Positions 37,816 to 48,807 of a DNA stretch of 64,000 bases are shown one piece after another. A program made the position numbers and the translations under genes. Position 1 is the stretch's first letter, and every line of letters starts with the position of its first letter. This DNA is from Haliotis asinina (lineage: Eukaryota > Mollusca > Gastropoda > Lepetellida > Haliotidae), in assembly GCF_037392515.1 (NCBI RefSeq), contig NC_090292.1, forward strand, positions 46,675,747-46,739,746, given 5' to 3'. Under the pieces are notes generated by a model, which was not told the DNA's origin, did not search any database, and saw only the letters and a list, made by a program, of their open reading frames with translations.

Positions 37816-38960
37816 GTCTTTAGCATGTACCAGTTGCGTGGATATATTAAATGTACTATAATCACTATTTTCGTTATCTTGTATGGGGATAACATCGCGT
37901 GAGTGGTTATTGATCGGCAGGTTTGTGTAATGTTATATCCAATTACAAAGTATCAGATTCGGTGAGATAGGTGCGACAGCATCACACGATCAAAGGTGTG
38001 TCTTCGATTTCACACAAAATTACATCCGGTCTAATCGTTGTCAGTTTACAAAGATCCAGCAACATATGTCAAATCTGGAGCGATTAGTTAAACACACCTA
38101 CGCTTGACAGATGATGTACTCAGGGAATATGAAAGCCGAGTTATAGACGTGATGGTTGAAGGCCTTCATTAATTTACTACTCTTGTGACGCTCTTGCTCT
38201 TGAGTGGTGGAGGCGTTTTAGTTGTCATGCCACATGAGCGTAGGAAGCTGGAAGCAGAAATCTCGAAAGATGTATCATTGTTTAGGGTTTTATACAGCCT
38301 GGTGGTCACGGTTGAAAAGGCAGTATGGCTGACAGTCGTTGAGGGGCATTTTGAGAGTGTTACCATCCGATATTGGCTGCAGTTTTAGCACAGGCGAACT
38401 GTAGCGCAAACAAACAGGAGATGGCCAGTCTTTCCTTGTGCGAGCAAGGCACATCCCTTGTGTCGGTTCGAAAATGTTTTAGTGTCAAAATACAGTATCG
38501 CCACTATCCAAGCTGGACACCTGTTTCCTTATAGGGTTGTGCTCTCAGATTTCCAACCTCATTTCAGAAGTTACTCTCGTACAGTATATTTAATTCAACA
38601 TTTTAAGCACCACTCATGGCATAAAACCCGATGCGTTCAGTTGAACCTGTACTGTGTGCTGTAGTCTATTATACGACGTTTTCACGAAGGCCCTTGTTAT
38701 GAATTTTCAAATATTGTTGTATAGTTACTTGGTGGTTTAAATGTACTTTACTTATCTTTCTGCTAAAAGAACAAGCAGATCGTCTAAGGTAGACTGTAGA
38801 TGTGAGTGCGAATTCAGCGCAAAACTACAGATATTTTCAAATTAATTATCCACCTAATGTACATAATATGTCCCGTTTTTAATATATTTACTTTTCAAGG
38901 TTTAGTTGGCAATGGTATACGGTAAGCAATCCCTTCAATACAAACGGTCAAGGCCTAGTG
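37816..38960. other. Gene-free stretch
   Basis: Open frames on both strands around 38,169-38,388 overlap each other and show no domain, so neither is called. No splice-bounded exon or repeat end was found. Confidence 0.4.
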
Positions 38961-38964
38961 ATTG

Positions 38965-39040
38965 GCTGGTTCTTTTTTAACGCCGTACTGAGCAATATCC
39001 CAGCTATAGGGCGACAAGCTGTAAATAGCAGTGACGGACA
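38965..39040 (-). mobile_element. SINE 3' fragment
   Basis: It matches only the last ~70 bases of the SINE: AACGCCGTACTGAGCAATAT, then CCAGCTATAGGGCGACAAGC. Confidence 0.6.
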
Positions 39041-39429
39041 GCATTAGTGGTCGGTGCATTGAGCAGGAATACGATGACAACAAGCCCGTTAGTTGCATCA
39101 TGCTAAAATAACATACCAACCAAAGTTGTATCATATATTTAGATAATACCATGCTAGGTGAATACGAAATCTCAGCTGAGAGTTGACAGATTGCTTGATT
39201 AAACAGTCTCACTTTGGACGTGCATACCAATTTTTCTAAACACCCACATTATCACGGTCCAGTCAGATTTTTTACTCACACCCACATACCTGAGAATGCC
39301 AGATGTTAACTGGTTTGTCCCGTAAAATGATTGATTACGTTTGGATTGCTGACACCTCGTTCTTGTAAACTTCATGACAGTTTGGTAGCAGTTGTATCTA
39401 CGTCGGATCTAGTATTTTTCTGCAGCAAC

Positions 39430-39495
39430 ACATATAACAGTCTGGTGTTCGAACCTTCTTCAGACGCGGCGTTCTATGCTGCTGTATCAACGACC
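39430..39495 (+). promoter_or_regulatory. CTL-3 promoter and 5' leader
   Basis: ACATATAACAG at 39,430-39,440 is TATA-like, and the ATG follows 65 bases later at 39,496. The leader aligns with the CTL-2 leader (CGGCGTT, then TGCTGCTG). Confidence 0.55.
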
Positions 39496-42400
39496 ATGGA
39501 AGTTGGGTCCCTTTCAGTCCTACTGTGCTTTGTGGTCACCGTTTATGGAGGTAACTATTTTCTTTATTACATACCATTCCACTGTGAGTCATCCATGTTT
39601 ACGATATTTTATTCAAGTTGAAGACCCGCTTAAAGTGGTTGCAACATGTCCCTTTATACATTACAACTGTCCTAGGCATGGTGATCTACCATCGGTTGTC
39701 GGTGACCTATAGCCAGTTTTGATATGGTATTGTCATACATGACAGATGTATTCACAAAATGACACGAAGCGCCATAAACGTGACGGAATGGACGCAGAGG
39801 TATAGCTGTTCAGAGACGTGGACACAAGACCAGCTGGATGCAAAACATTTCCTACGTTTATTCAAAGCTAAGAACTACTAAGTATGTGTATAAAGGGCCA
39901 GTGCCCCCCTCCCCCCCTTACTGAATAATGCGCGCGCGTGTGTGTGTGTGTACGTGTGTGTTTATTCAGTAAGGGGGCCAAACACTGATATTAGCTTTAT
40001 CTTTCATTACTAGTTTCCCTTGTGTGCGATATTCGAGTTGTTTTACTGCACTTCGTCGATGGGTTTTTATACCCCATACATTGCATGCTAATGTCAAATA
40101 TGTTCTCATCAAGATGTGACTGAAATATTGCCGATGTGATGGTAAATATTAACTCTCTCACTGCATTACAACTATCTTAGAAAACCCATTAAAACAGCCG
40201 GCATGGCGCACGTCACTGGAAATGGTTGTAATGACGTCGAAATGTGGTGGGATACGATAACATGCGCCAACCAAGTCAGCGAGCTTGACCACATGACAAC
40301 GTAGTGGTGAAGGAAATGTGTTTCAAAACTGTCAACCACCATCCTGCCGCATGCCAGCTGACCCTTCACTTTTTGTTTGACACCAAACAAGTCTGCAACA
40401 AATACCTGTATGTAATTATATCCACTTTTTGTACTGGCTCAACATTCACCTGATGAAGGTGCACAATTTAGCTCGAAACGCCGTATAAAGAATACAAAGA
40501 AGTTGGTATCCATCAAACGTGTCCTGCATTCATGTTTGTTCAACTTCTACATGCCTTTCATAAATTTATGTGCCAGTAGACACTTGTTCTACTGTCATCT
40601 GGAGGGAGAGAGAAATGTGACTTCTTGGTGAGGAGACTCTTCTCCAATCACTTACTTCCCTTTGCAAGTGTTTGCTGCTCCTCTGGAAACGTCAGCATCG
40701 ATGTTAAAGGTGTCCAGGGTGGACATCGTGCTTTGACGCCTTACACGTTTTGACGTCATCTTTGTTTCGAATACAGGAAGCTTCTTGGTATCCGTGGTAT
40801 GTGCACAGCGCATTGATGTCTATGTAATTCATGTTCAGTAAGCTGCTCAAAACACATAGGTTTGCTTGTATTCTCTTAAACAAAAGTAGGGGAACGTCAT
40901 TATTGAGTGAGTGAGTTAATACTTAACGTCACCTCGGCAATATTGCAGCCGTTACGAGAACAGTTAATAACTAAAAGGACTGTACGTATATTGCAAAAAA
41001 CCTGTCAACGAATGACAGTAAAACAACTAGAATATCACAGTTTGAATTAAAACTAGCGTGGACAGTTAAAAGCTGATATTACTATTTGGACAAAGCAATA
41101 CGAAAAAACAGGCTACAGATCGCCAACAACTGAAGGTAGATTACCATAATAGGGTCCATGGGGACATTTGTGATGGAAAAAGTGGGACATATATTAAATC
41201 AATCAGTGTTGATGTGAGAGTAATGAATGTTTTGAGAGTACTTCATCACTTGCACCTCTTTATGACCGGTTGTTTGTAGACATTTGTGCACATTTCTATT
41301 ACAGGAAGCGTTGAGAACGTTTTGTCTCGCCATGTTCACCGTAAGTACCTCTTTCTTCCCTGATTGTATTTTAATAGGGTGAGGTGCACCTATCTGGCAT
41401 TACCATTACATGGGTTTTCTGGGCCATGCAGTCGTTTGAGAACATTTTGTCCTCCTTCTTCAGCTGAACTATTCATTTAATTTTACATGGGTTGTGACGT
41501 GTGTCATCTTTGGAGCAGGATATGTTCACCTTTCTGCGAGTCCCTGGTATCACCTCAGTTAGATAGTGATTCAGAAATACAATCTCGTGATATAGCCAGA
41601 TATGTTCATCAATACGTTGTCCTTTTATTTTAGGCTAAAATTAAGTAATGTGCATGACATCAGCTTTCGTGCAAAGTGCTTTGCTTCAAATTTGTTTCCA
41701 AATCACTTTTATTTTATGCAATACTTCTATCCTCTCATACATACTACATTTATAGAACATTCCAATTGATGGCTGTGTTGTACTAGCCCTCCAACCAAAA
41801 CCTGATGCTTGTGAAACGGAAAGGGTTGTATCATGCATTAGTTTTCTCTTGAGTTTCTTGAAACTTTCAGTTCCAGAATCATGAAGTAAAACCATTTACT
41901 AAATTGTAATTTTTTTATTTTAGCAGGATGTCCGTTAGGATTTGTTCATTACCGGCGGTCCTGCTATTGGTTCTCAGTGGTGAAAGGCTCGTTTGTGGAG
42001 GCGCATGTAAGTTTTCTAGGCACCTGTATATTCTTCACACATTCAAGCTTGAAGGAATTGTGACCTTAAACAATTATCCCTTTGGTCTTCAAATGATCAA
42101 GTCACCACAAGTAATTGGTATGATACAATGCAGGTTGATATGTTCTGGCCACTTTTGAAGATACAGTTTAGAATTGGATCTATAGAAACCAGAGTTCGAA
42201 ATAATCGGCGACCCGGAAGTCCAACGCTGGTTGTCCTTGTATCTATCTGGTTCCAAGTATCAGCAGGTCCTTGTGGCCTTCAGTCAATTATCTGTCTTTT
42301 TGCAGCCGGAATATTTCCATATTTCTTTCATTGCTGCTTGGGAACGACCAAATGATCCATTATATTACAATAACTAGAGATACTATAAGACTATACGATC

Positions 42401-43981
42401 ATCCATGCAGTAACTAGCAGTTTCACGTCTTGGTATATCAGCGGAATTTCAATACCATTTTGTAACAAATAGAATCTTTTCTTGGGGCCATAGGCTTTGC
42501 TAATTGATGTTGTAGAAACACCGTGAAACTGTGTTCTGTGTAGTCTATACATAGACTGAAAATGGGTGGTCTGAAACCTTAACTTGTCAGACACTTGGCA
42601 TCCTGTCCCAACTGGGCTGATCAATTCTCAAGCTGTAGATCACAGGATTGTCTTGTCCAAACTCGATTATTCATAGGGCCGCCACATAGCTCAAATACTC
42701 TTTAGTGCCGCGTTAAACAAGAAAGAAAGAAAGTGTAAACTGAAGGAGGTCAAAAAGTAGCACGCGATACCTCCCATCTCACCCGGCACATGATATATCC
42801 TGTTTATTGACAACAACAAGAATACTACAATGAAAATGTTGGTAGACTTAACTGACAAAGTACCCAGGAGGGTTTTTGTAATAAAGAGATGTACTGATGA
42901 AAGGAACTTCCTCTGCTTTCTGTTCAAGTAATGGAGTGTATTTTTCAGGGCTATTGTCAATACTTGGGAAGCCACCTGGCGACAATTGAAAGCAGAGATG
43001 AGGATTCGTTTATCAGAGGACATGTTCTCCGTCACGGTAAAGGTGAGACTTTAATGAGTGAGTGGGTGAGTGAGTTAGAATTTATCGTCAAATCGGCAAT
43101 ATTGCAGCCATATCTTGACGAGAACAACTTCATTTCCATCAATATTTAAATCAATAAATTGATAACGTAAAATCCTGTCATTGAAGGAGAGTAACAACAC
43201 AAGGTAACCATAGATATGAACATAAAACTAGCATTGAAAGGTAGAACATTGTAAATAAAGAGGGCAATACGATATAAAACAAGGACTATAGACCGCCAAC
43301 AACTGAAGGTAGATCACCATACTAGGGTCCATGGGGACTTACAGTACCTTTGTTTCCATGGTTACTAGCTGGATTTACACCATTCCTTCAACTATTGGAG
43401 ATTATACTGAAAAATATATTAAAAGTACTAAATTCACATATACTCTTCAAAAACACTAGGGGAACCTGAACTTTGAAAGAAAAGAAAACCCACTGAGGAA
43501 CGTTACAATGACATTCATCTTGTGTATGCAGCATCATTTCACGTTATCACCACACACAAACACAATGCATGGGAAGCACGTGCACAATGTGGGAGCCTCC
43601 TACACGTGCATCGGGTGTCATTTTAAACCTTGACGTTTTTCAGGAAGGCTTTCAGGGTCAAATCACACACTACTGACTGAAAAGTGTACAGCTGTAAGTT
43701 TCAAGTCATACTTCAGTCACCTAACAAAGGGGATAACTGACCGATCAGCTTTGCTTTGAATGAAGTCCATGTGGTAATGCATTTTCAAAACACCCATTAT
43801 TATTGTATCAACATTGATTCAATCCCATATATCTCCCATGGCACAAAAGCAATTCGTTATTTACACGTCTTGCCTCAGGATGTTAATAATGAGATGTCCA
43901 CTCACGCGGGGAAATAGATCTCTAAGATTCCTCGCATCATAATGTGAATACCATACAGCCGAATGGTCCACATACTCAAGT

Positions 43982-44025
<44 letters not shown>

Positions 44026-45897
44026 TAGCTTATGGGAAGTTCATCCACGGCCATACGTAAACTTGAACTGCAATGACCGACCGAAGCGGGTTCGTGGTTA
44101 TGAGAGAAATGAACTCAGTTTCATTATATTTTGATTTAAAGAATCATAACCACCACACTCAGCAATATTCCAGGTACATGGCGGCGGTATGTAAATAATC
44201 AAGTCTGGACCAGACAATCAGGTGATCAACAGCACGTGCACGTGTAATTCTGATACATCTTCATACATATTTGACAGTTTCTAGTGGTGACGTTATATGT
44301 GATTGATACCGCTGCCCAAACGTAACCTGACACAAGTTTATGTATTGATATCTAAACCACTGGACAAAAGAAACGTATCACTTGTAAATGCCATAAAGTG
44401 AAATGAAAATATTCGCCAAAACGCATATGTTCGTCATTAGATGACGTTCGTGCTTGCAGGAACAATTCCAAACACAGCATAAACCGACTTTGCTGACTTA
44501 GCCGGGCACAATTGTTGCAGATATACAGATTTGGAACAGTGCAACCATGCAGTATCAAAATGAACATCACAGAAATGACGTTCACAAGCCGAACGTGACA
44601 GAGCCATTAATGGCAGAAATGGTGGCCTCACAACGTCACGTTGCAAAAGTCTTCAATTGCAGGCACTCATTGAGCCATTACCAACAGACAGGCCAGACAT
44701 AAGACCGTCCAAGAACGAGTAGACCAAGGGTTACCCCGCCAGTTGAAGAATGCTAGATCGGGCAATAGACCTGCGAAACAGATTCATCACAGCGACACCC
44801 CATCAGCATACGAAATGTACTACGACGACTCCGTATGGCTGGCATCAGAGCTCAGCGTCCTTTTGTTGAATGACCTTGACCCATCAACACTGTAAACGGA
44901 GGTTACAGTAAGCTCGAAGTGTACATCGCTGACAGCGACGGTTTTGGGAGAGAGTTCTGTTTACAGACGAGAGTCGATTCGCCATGTTCCGAAATAATAC
45001 GCAAGTGCGTGTTTACAGATGCCGGGGCGAACGACGGGCTCCAAACAGCGTTCAGAAGGTGCACCCATTTGGTGGTGACGGTGTCATGGTATGGGGTGGG
45101 ATTTGTGGTCAGCAGACTTGTTACCATTAGTGCGTCAACAGATGAGAGGTTTGCAACAAGACAATGCACGTCCGGATACTGCCGGACTCGTACAAGACTA
45201 CTTCATCAACATGAACATCAACGTATTGCCCTGGCTAACACAATCACCGGATATGAATGCGATAGAGCATCTCTGGGAGCATCTTGATTGATAGTTGAGA
45301 CAACAGCAACCTCCACCAGCAAACTGACAGCAGCTCTGACAAGATCTCAAGGATCTGTGGCACAGAATTCCTGCAGACGTCATCCGGCGATTTTCGTCAT
45401 CTATGGGGAGACGTGTTTTGGCATGTATCGATTCAGGGGGTCGTCACAACGCTACTGAAGGTTTGGGATGTTCCATAATGTGACTCGAAACACATCTTGT
45501 GAAAGATCTGTGATGGGGTAGCATTTGATTTTGTGATGTTTCATGTTCGGAAAATGGTTAAATTTTGTATAATAAACAATAATTCTCTCATATGTCTTCG
45601 TTATGAGGCACAACATCAGCTGATAAGTTTCTTTTGTCCCTTAGTTTATATACTTATTTCCTGTTTCTGTTTGCAGCTGAGAAATACTGGCTCGGTGGAA
45701 CTGATCTCAACCTAGAAGGAAAATGGTTGTGGGAAGGACAACGTCCCTTCGGATTCAGAAACTGGATTCCAGGACAACCTGATAACTGGAAACACCACGA
45801 GCACTGCCTGGAAATTAGAAAGCATCACCATCACTATCTCTGGAATGATTTCGAATGTCATGTTCCATTACATTTTATTTGTGAAAAGGAGCTATAA
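39496..45897 (+). CDS. CTL-3, secreted C-type lectin (perlucin-like), four exons
   Basis: Exons are 39,496-39,550, 41,927-42,006, 42,949-43,042 and 45,677-45,897 (55, 80, 94 and 221 nt), phase-compatible, giving 149 residues. Residues 1-18 are a signal peptide (MEVGSLSVLLCFVVTVYG). The CTLD starts GCPLGF, has six cysteines at 20, 31, 48, 120, 137 and 145, the YWLGG core, QPD at 110-112 (galactose-type) and WND at 132-134 (calcium site). Histidines cluster at 116-119 and 126-129, beside the sugar site. An optional 36-nt exon at 41,305-41,340 also fits the phase. Exon 1 lies outside the inverted duplication; exons 2-4 lie inside its left arm. Intron 3 carries a LINE end, a triplet repeat and a Tc1 element ending 30 bases before exon 4. 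Confidence 0.87.
39677..40164 (+). mobile_element. LINE 3' UTR piece, split by an insertion
   Basis: LINE 3' UTR sequence at 39,677-39,738 (GGTGATCTACCATCGGTTGT) and at about 39,980-40,164 (AAATATTGCCGATGTGATGG, then an ACTC-like end) is separated by about 240 bases of other sequence. It lies in CTL-3 intron 1, about 125 bases after exon 1. Confidence 0.7.
39913..39977. repeat. Perfect 16-bp inverted repeat around a GC/GT tract
   Basis: CCCCCTTACTGAATAA at 39,913-39,928 pairs perfectly with TTATTCAGTAAGGGGG at 39,962-39,977. The 33-base loop is alternating CG and TG, a sequence type known to favour Z-DNA. It falls in the insertion that splits the LINE 3' piece in CTL-3 intron 1. Confidence 0.9.
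40165..40902. other. Intron 1 sequence of CTL-3 without further genes
   Basis: No exon was found. CCTGATGAAGGTGCAC followed by CGAAACG at 40,450-40,482 recalls a hammerhead core but could not be folded into one. A weak SINE-like block lies at 40,255-40,290. Confidence 0.4.
40903..41168 (-). mobile_element. LINE 3' end, 5'-truncated
   Basis: It starts TTGAGTGAGTGAGTTAATAC and passes through the 3' UTR to GGGTCCATGGGGACA. It lies just outside the left arm of the inverted duplication, in CTL-3 intron 1. Confidence 0.8.
41305..41340 (+). CDS. Candidate 36-nt optional exon of CTL-3
   Basis: A 36-nt block sits between CTATTACAG and a near-ideal GTAAGTACC donor. In the phase left by exon 1 it reads GSVENVLSRHVH and keeps the frame into exon 2, adding 12 residues between signal peptide and CTLD. 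It is kept in the right arm at 59,437-59,472. It was not seen in CTL-2. It could instead be a cryptic exon. Confidence 0.4.
42614..42722 (+). mobile_element. SINE 3' fragment in CTL-3 intron 2
   Basis: It shows the GATCACAGGATTGTCTTGTC and CTCGATTATTCATAGGGCCG blocks, then a worn tail and an AAGAAAG run. The right-arm copy is at about 58,196-58,300. Confidence 0.55.
43054..43426 (-). mobile_element. LINE 3' end in CTL-3 intron 3
   Basis: It begins with GAGTGAGTGGGTGAGTGAGT only about 12 bases after the exon 3 donor and runs through the 3' UTR. The right arm has it at 57,490-57,862, so it predates the inverted duplication. Confidence 0.85.
43427..43981. other. Intron 3 sequence of CTL-3 without features
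   Basis: No exon, repeat end or RNA gene could be supported; its mirror copy is at about 56,935-57,489. Confidence 0.5.
43982..44028. repeat. (AGC)n(AGT)n triplet repeat
   Basis: About nine AGC units followed by about six AGT units. The right-arm partner at 56,885-56,938 has a different number and order, as expected for a fast-changing tract. Confidence 0.95.
44152..44245 (-). mobile_element. SINE 3' fragment
   Basis: ACTCAGCAATATTCCAGGTA, then GGCGGCGGTATGTAAATAAT: the reverse complement of the SINE end. The right-arm copy is at about 56,668-56,761. Confidence 0.7.
44355..45646 (+). mobile_element. Tc1-type transposon (DD34E) in CTL-3 intron 3
   Basis: Terminal inverted repeats carry GGACAAAAGAAAC close to both ends, and TA flanks the element at 44,353-44,354 and 45,647-45,648. 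The transposase frames are broken, but QQDNARPDTAGLVQDYF and SPDMNAIEHLWEHLD remain, with 34 residues between the second Asp and Glu. About 66 bases before the second Asp block are deleted here but present in the right arm. It is a different lineage from the element at 24.2 kb. It ends 30 bases before lectin exon 4. Confidence 0.88.
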
Positions 45898-46967
45898 ATG
45901 TTTCCTGCCCACAAATCACACCTGAACAGATCGCCTGTGACGCTTCAACAGTTGGTGAAGTAAAGTGCTCAGCTTGTTATTCGTTTGGTGTTTTGTGTGT
46001 GTTTTGCTATTAGAGTAATTTAATGAGTAACTGAATCTTGTTTTATGCCACAGTTATTAACCTGTGGTCTGGTAATGTCAGCTGCTTATCCTCAATCTTA
46101 TCATGCCGACATAATTATGTTTACAGACTTTACTACTCACCTCTCAGAGAAATCACTGTTTAATTAATCTACAGTGTTATTACACACGGAAAGAAGCGTA
46201 ACTGGTCCTTACTCGGTTGCGTGTAATAACATTTGTACAAACAGATAATATGTTGACTGAAGTCATTTGGTCCCTTTTTCATACTCCTTGTCTATGTTTT
46301 AAATGTATTCAGACACGTGAACCCTGTTCTGACAGTGTAATGCACTCGTTCTGAAAGCTGAATTCTGAGATATTATTTTCCTAATGTTGGGTGAGTAATA
46401 GATAAAATACTACACGATGTCCCGTTATACCTGAAACTCGGCGTAAAGAGAAATAATATAAAGTCATCGACTCAGGGACAGTATGCAGTACCTCAACATC
46501 AACGCAAACATCTTATAACTGGCACCAGACCGACCTTGTGCAAGCAGATAAACACGGATACGCATACAGGTCAATTCATAAGTACGAACACCTACATACC
46601 CTTTCATACAGACATGCACACATGTACTTGTCCTTTCATTAGCTACACTCTCGTGCGGATGCACGCCATTTCATAGGTACAGTCACTTACATTCATACGC
46701 ATATCTCCAGGGTATGATTCTGATGAATCCACGGCTCTGCCCGGTAAATTTACCACCTCCCTTGGCTGGCTTTTTATCCAATCAGGTGCCTGCACTGGGA
46801 AGTTGAACGAACCAACCACAACTCACTTTTGCTCTTTAAAATATCTAAAAGATTAAACTCGACAAAACATACCATGTAGAGGTTCTCTGGAAGAGGTAGA
46901 AGGACTTCTTGCATATATTTATTTAAAGTTTCGGACCTATCAATTAGTGTGCACGATTTCCCGAAGT
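45898..46967. other. 3' flank of CTL-3
   Basis: The first ~100 bases after the stop resemble the flanks of the other lectin copies (ACTTTACTTCACCAACTGTT in reverse complement) and are presumably 3' UTR. No exon was found beyond. An open frame at 46,464-46,664 has no domain. Confidence 0.5.
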
Positions 46968-47070
46968 CACACACACGCACACACGCACACACGCACACGC
47001 ACACGCACACGCACACGCACACGCACACACACATACATACATCCATACATACATACATGCATACATACAT

Positions 47071-47105
<35 letters not shown>

Positions 47106-47133
47106 CGTGCGTGCGTGTGTGCGTGCGTGAGTG
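46968..47133. repeat. Compound (CA)n/(ATAC)n/(TA)n microsatellite
   Basis: CA/CG-type repeats pass into ATACATAC and then TATATA and GTGC repeats. The right-arm partner is at about 53,721-53,880 with different lengths. Repetitive open frames over it are artefacts. Confidence 0.95.
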
Positions 47134-47635
47134 TACCCTGTCAAGTGCAGTGTGGGGGTCTGTGGATTGGGTGTTTGGATAGTTAGTTAGACAGATAGAT
47201 AATTTGTTATTCACATTACACAGGTACAATTCATGGCACAGGTCAACCTCCCGATTGAGTTGACGTAACGTATGAGTCATTTCGGGAGAATTACAGGCAC
47301 ACAGTTTCTAGAAAAGTTGTTCATACACAATAAACTCATGCTGTTAAAACATTCTGTTTCCACAAGATTGTAAAACAACTAGACTATCGCAAATGTTGTC
47401 CAGTGTTATTTCTTGTGGCAATATATAACAATACCACATACTGTCTCAAGCAACTTCAACTAACCCGAGAGAACTATGACTTGACCACACATGAAAGGGA
47501 CATGGTGTACTGACACACATTAATACAAAGAAAGTGGTATTATAATTATGCGCAGAAATATTAGCCGTAGATGCAGATATGAATCTGATATGCACTGAAA
47601 AACCCATCAACATCCACGTTAAAATGTACCCGGTC

Positions 47636-48787
47636 AGTGAATGAGGGAGTTAAAGTCTGAAGTCACATCGGCAGTGTTTCAGTCATATCGTGACTAAATC
47701 AAGTTGTAAGTGCACCATAAATGCATGTAAAGTACAAACACCTGTGAACTAAGGACAGAAAACACTAACAAATCACAGTTCGTAAGAAGGAAAACTGGTA
47801 TCTGTCTCTAACCTTGGATTGGGAATTCGCACAAGACAGTATAAAAAGTTAAACCGGCCACAGACCGCCAACAACTGAAGGTAGTTCACCATGCTGACTT
47901 ACATTACATTTGCATCCTGCACAGACTCAAGTTGGTCTAACAATATCCTTTCAGATATTAGCAATTGAGACCCAGCCATACATTACAAATATATATATGC
48001 TACGAAAAAAAAAACTGTGAAACGTTTTAATTTTCTTTGCATTTTGGGACTTACGTGCCCTCTCAAGAGGACAATAATTGTCAACCATGTCAACGAGTCT
48101 GACCACCCGATCCCGTTAGTCGCCTCTTACGACAAGCACAGTCACCTTTTCAGGCAAGCATGGGTTGCTGAAGGCCTATTCTACCCTGGGACCTTCACGG
48201 ATCTTATTGAAAAGAACCTTCGTGGTTCGTGATTTAAAATATTTATCCCCTGTAATGGAATATTCAACACAGTCAAGCAGGACATGCCTGACCGTGATTT
48301 TTTAACAAGGTATGCAAAACGAAGGATCCTCACCTTTCAATAGGCATGCATACGTATATCTTGTGTGCCCAATATGACATCGTCAGTTGGATAGATAATA
48401 CAGGTAGGTATGATCAATATGCGGTTTTATTTTATACAATTCATTTTTACGCACCTGGGTGTCCCACTTCTTCTGCATCAGATCACGGATATAAGATCTA
48501 ATGACTTTTTGAGTCTGGCCATAGCATCAAATTGTCATTGCGTTCCCAGAAATATCATCATGGCTGGGCAACCAACATAGGACGATGTCACAATCATGTA
48601 GCAAGATCACACAATTCAAGAATTTTTATTAAAAGTGGATGTTTGCATGAACGATTTCGATAGCCTGGAAGCAAGAAAGAGAGTCTGAATAGAAGATATA
48701 TCGTTTACATCTGTTTGTTTCTTAATATATTTTTGGGCTATTAATATGGCGTTTGCTACAGCTGTAAAATATGGAGCTGTTATCAGG
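47636..48787 (-). mobile_element. LINE 3' part with a SINE remnant, left arm
   Basis: On the minus strand this is RNase H to 3' UTR of a decayed LINE, with an ACTC-type end at 47,636. At about 48,080 the LINE 3' UTR is joined abruptly to the middle of a SINE (AACGAGTCTGACCACCCGAT). The right arm shows the intact order, so about 274 bases were deleted here. The arm ends inside the RNase H segment at 48,787. Confidence 0.85.
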
Positions 48788-48788
48788 A

Positions 48789-48807
48789 GCACGTTTACGA
48801 AACGTGC
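48789..48807. repeat. Perfect 8-bp hairpin at the inner breakpoint
   Basis: GCACGTTTACGAAACGTGC pairs perfectly around the loop ACG and begins one base after the left arm ends. The copy at 247-262 has the same stem with the loop in the opposite orientation. Confidence 0.85.

Larger units (their letters stand above)
41204..48787. repeat. Large inverted duplication, left arm
   Basis: The arm pairs with the reverse complement of 51,786-59,572. It contains CTL-3 exons 2-4 and flanks. Exons 2 and 3 encode identical residues in both arms, and exon 4 differs at two (K/N and V/A). Against the right arm it lacks about 66 bases in the Tc1 element and about 274 bases at a LINE/SINE junction near 48,080, and it has about 132 extra bases near 42,450-42,590. 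The outer end is defined by CAGTGTTGATGTGAGAGTAA at 41,204. Confidence 0.93.

Noticed and set aside
38169-38388. Overlapping open frames on both strands
   Set aside because: Neither shows a domain or a splice pattern; overlap on both strands suggests chance.
40450-40482. Hammerhead-ribozyme-like core (CCTGATGAAGGTGCAC, then CGAAACG)
   Set aside because: Stem II does not close well, stem III would be two pairs, and the flanks do not pair as stem I.
41928-42100. Apparent start codon with a hydrophobic stretch (MSVRICSLPAVLLLVLSG) that looks like a signal peptide
   Set aside because: It is the wrong frame of lectin exon 2. The other frame gives the conserved CPLGF...SCYWF segment and matches the phases of exons 1 and 3. 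CTL-2 has GTG at this place, so the ATG is not conserved.
43031-43038. Exon 3 donor at CACG before GTAAAG
   Set aside because: The site six bases downstream (AAAG before GTGAGA) is a better donor, keeps the same phase, and is the only GT donor left in CTL-2.
44919-45291. Open frames as host genes near CTL-3 exon 4
   Set aside because: They are pieces of the Tc1 transposase between recognised terminal repeats and TA duplications.
46947-47280. Open frames made of His-Thr or Cys-Val repeats
   Set aside because: They are translations of the compound microsatellite and occur on both strands.
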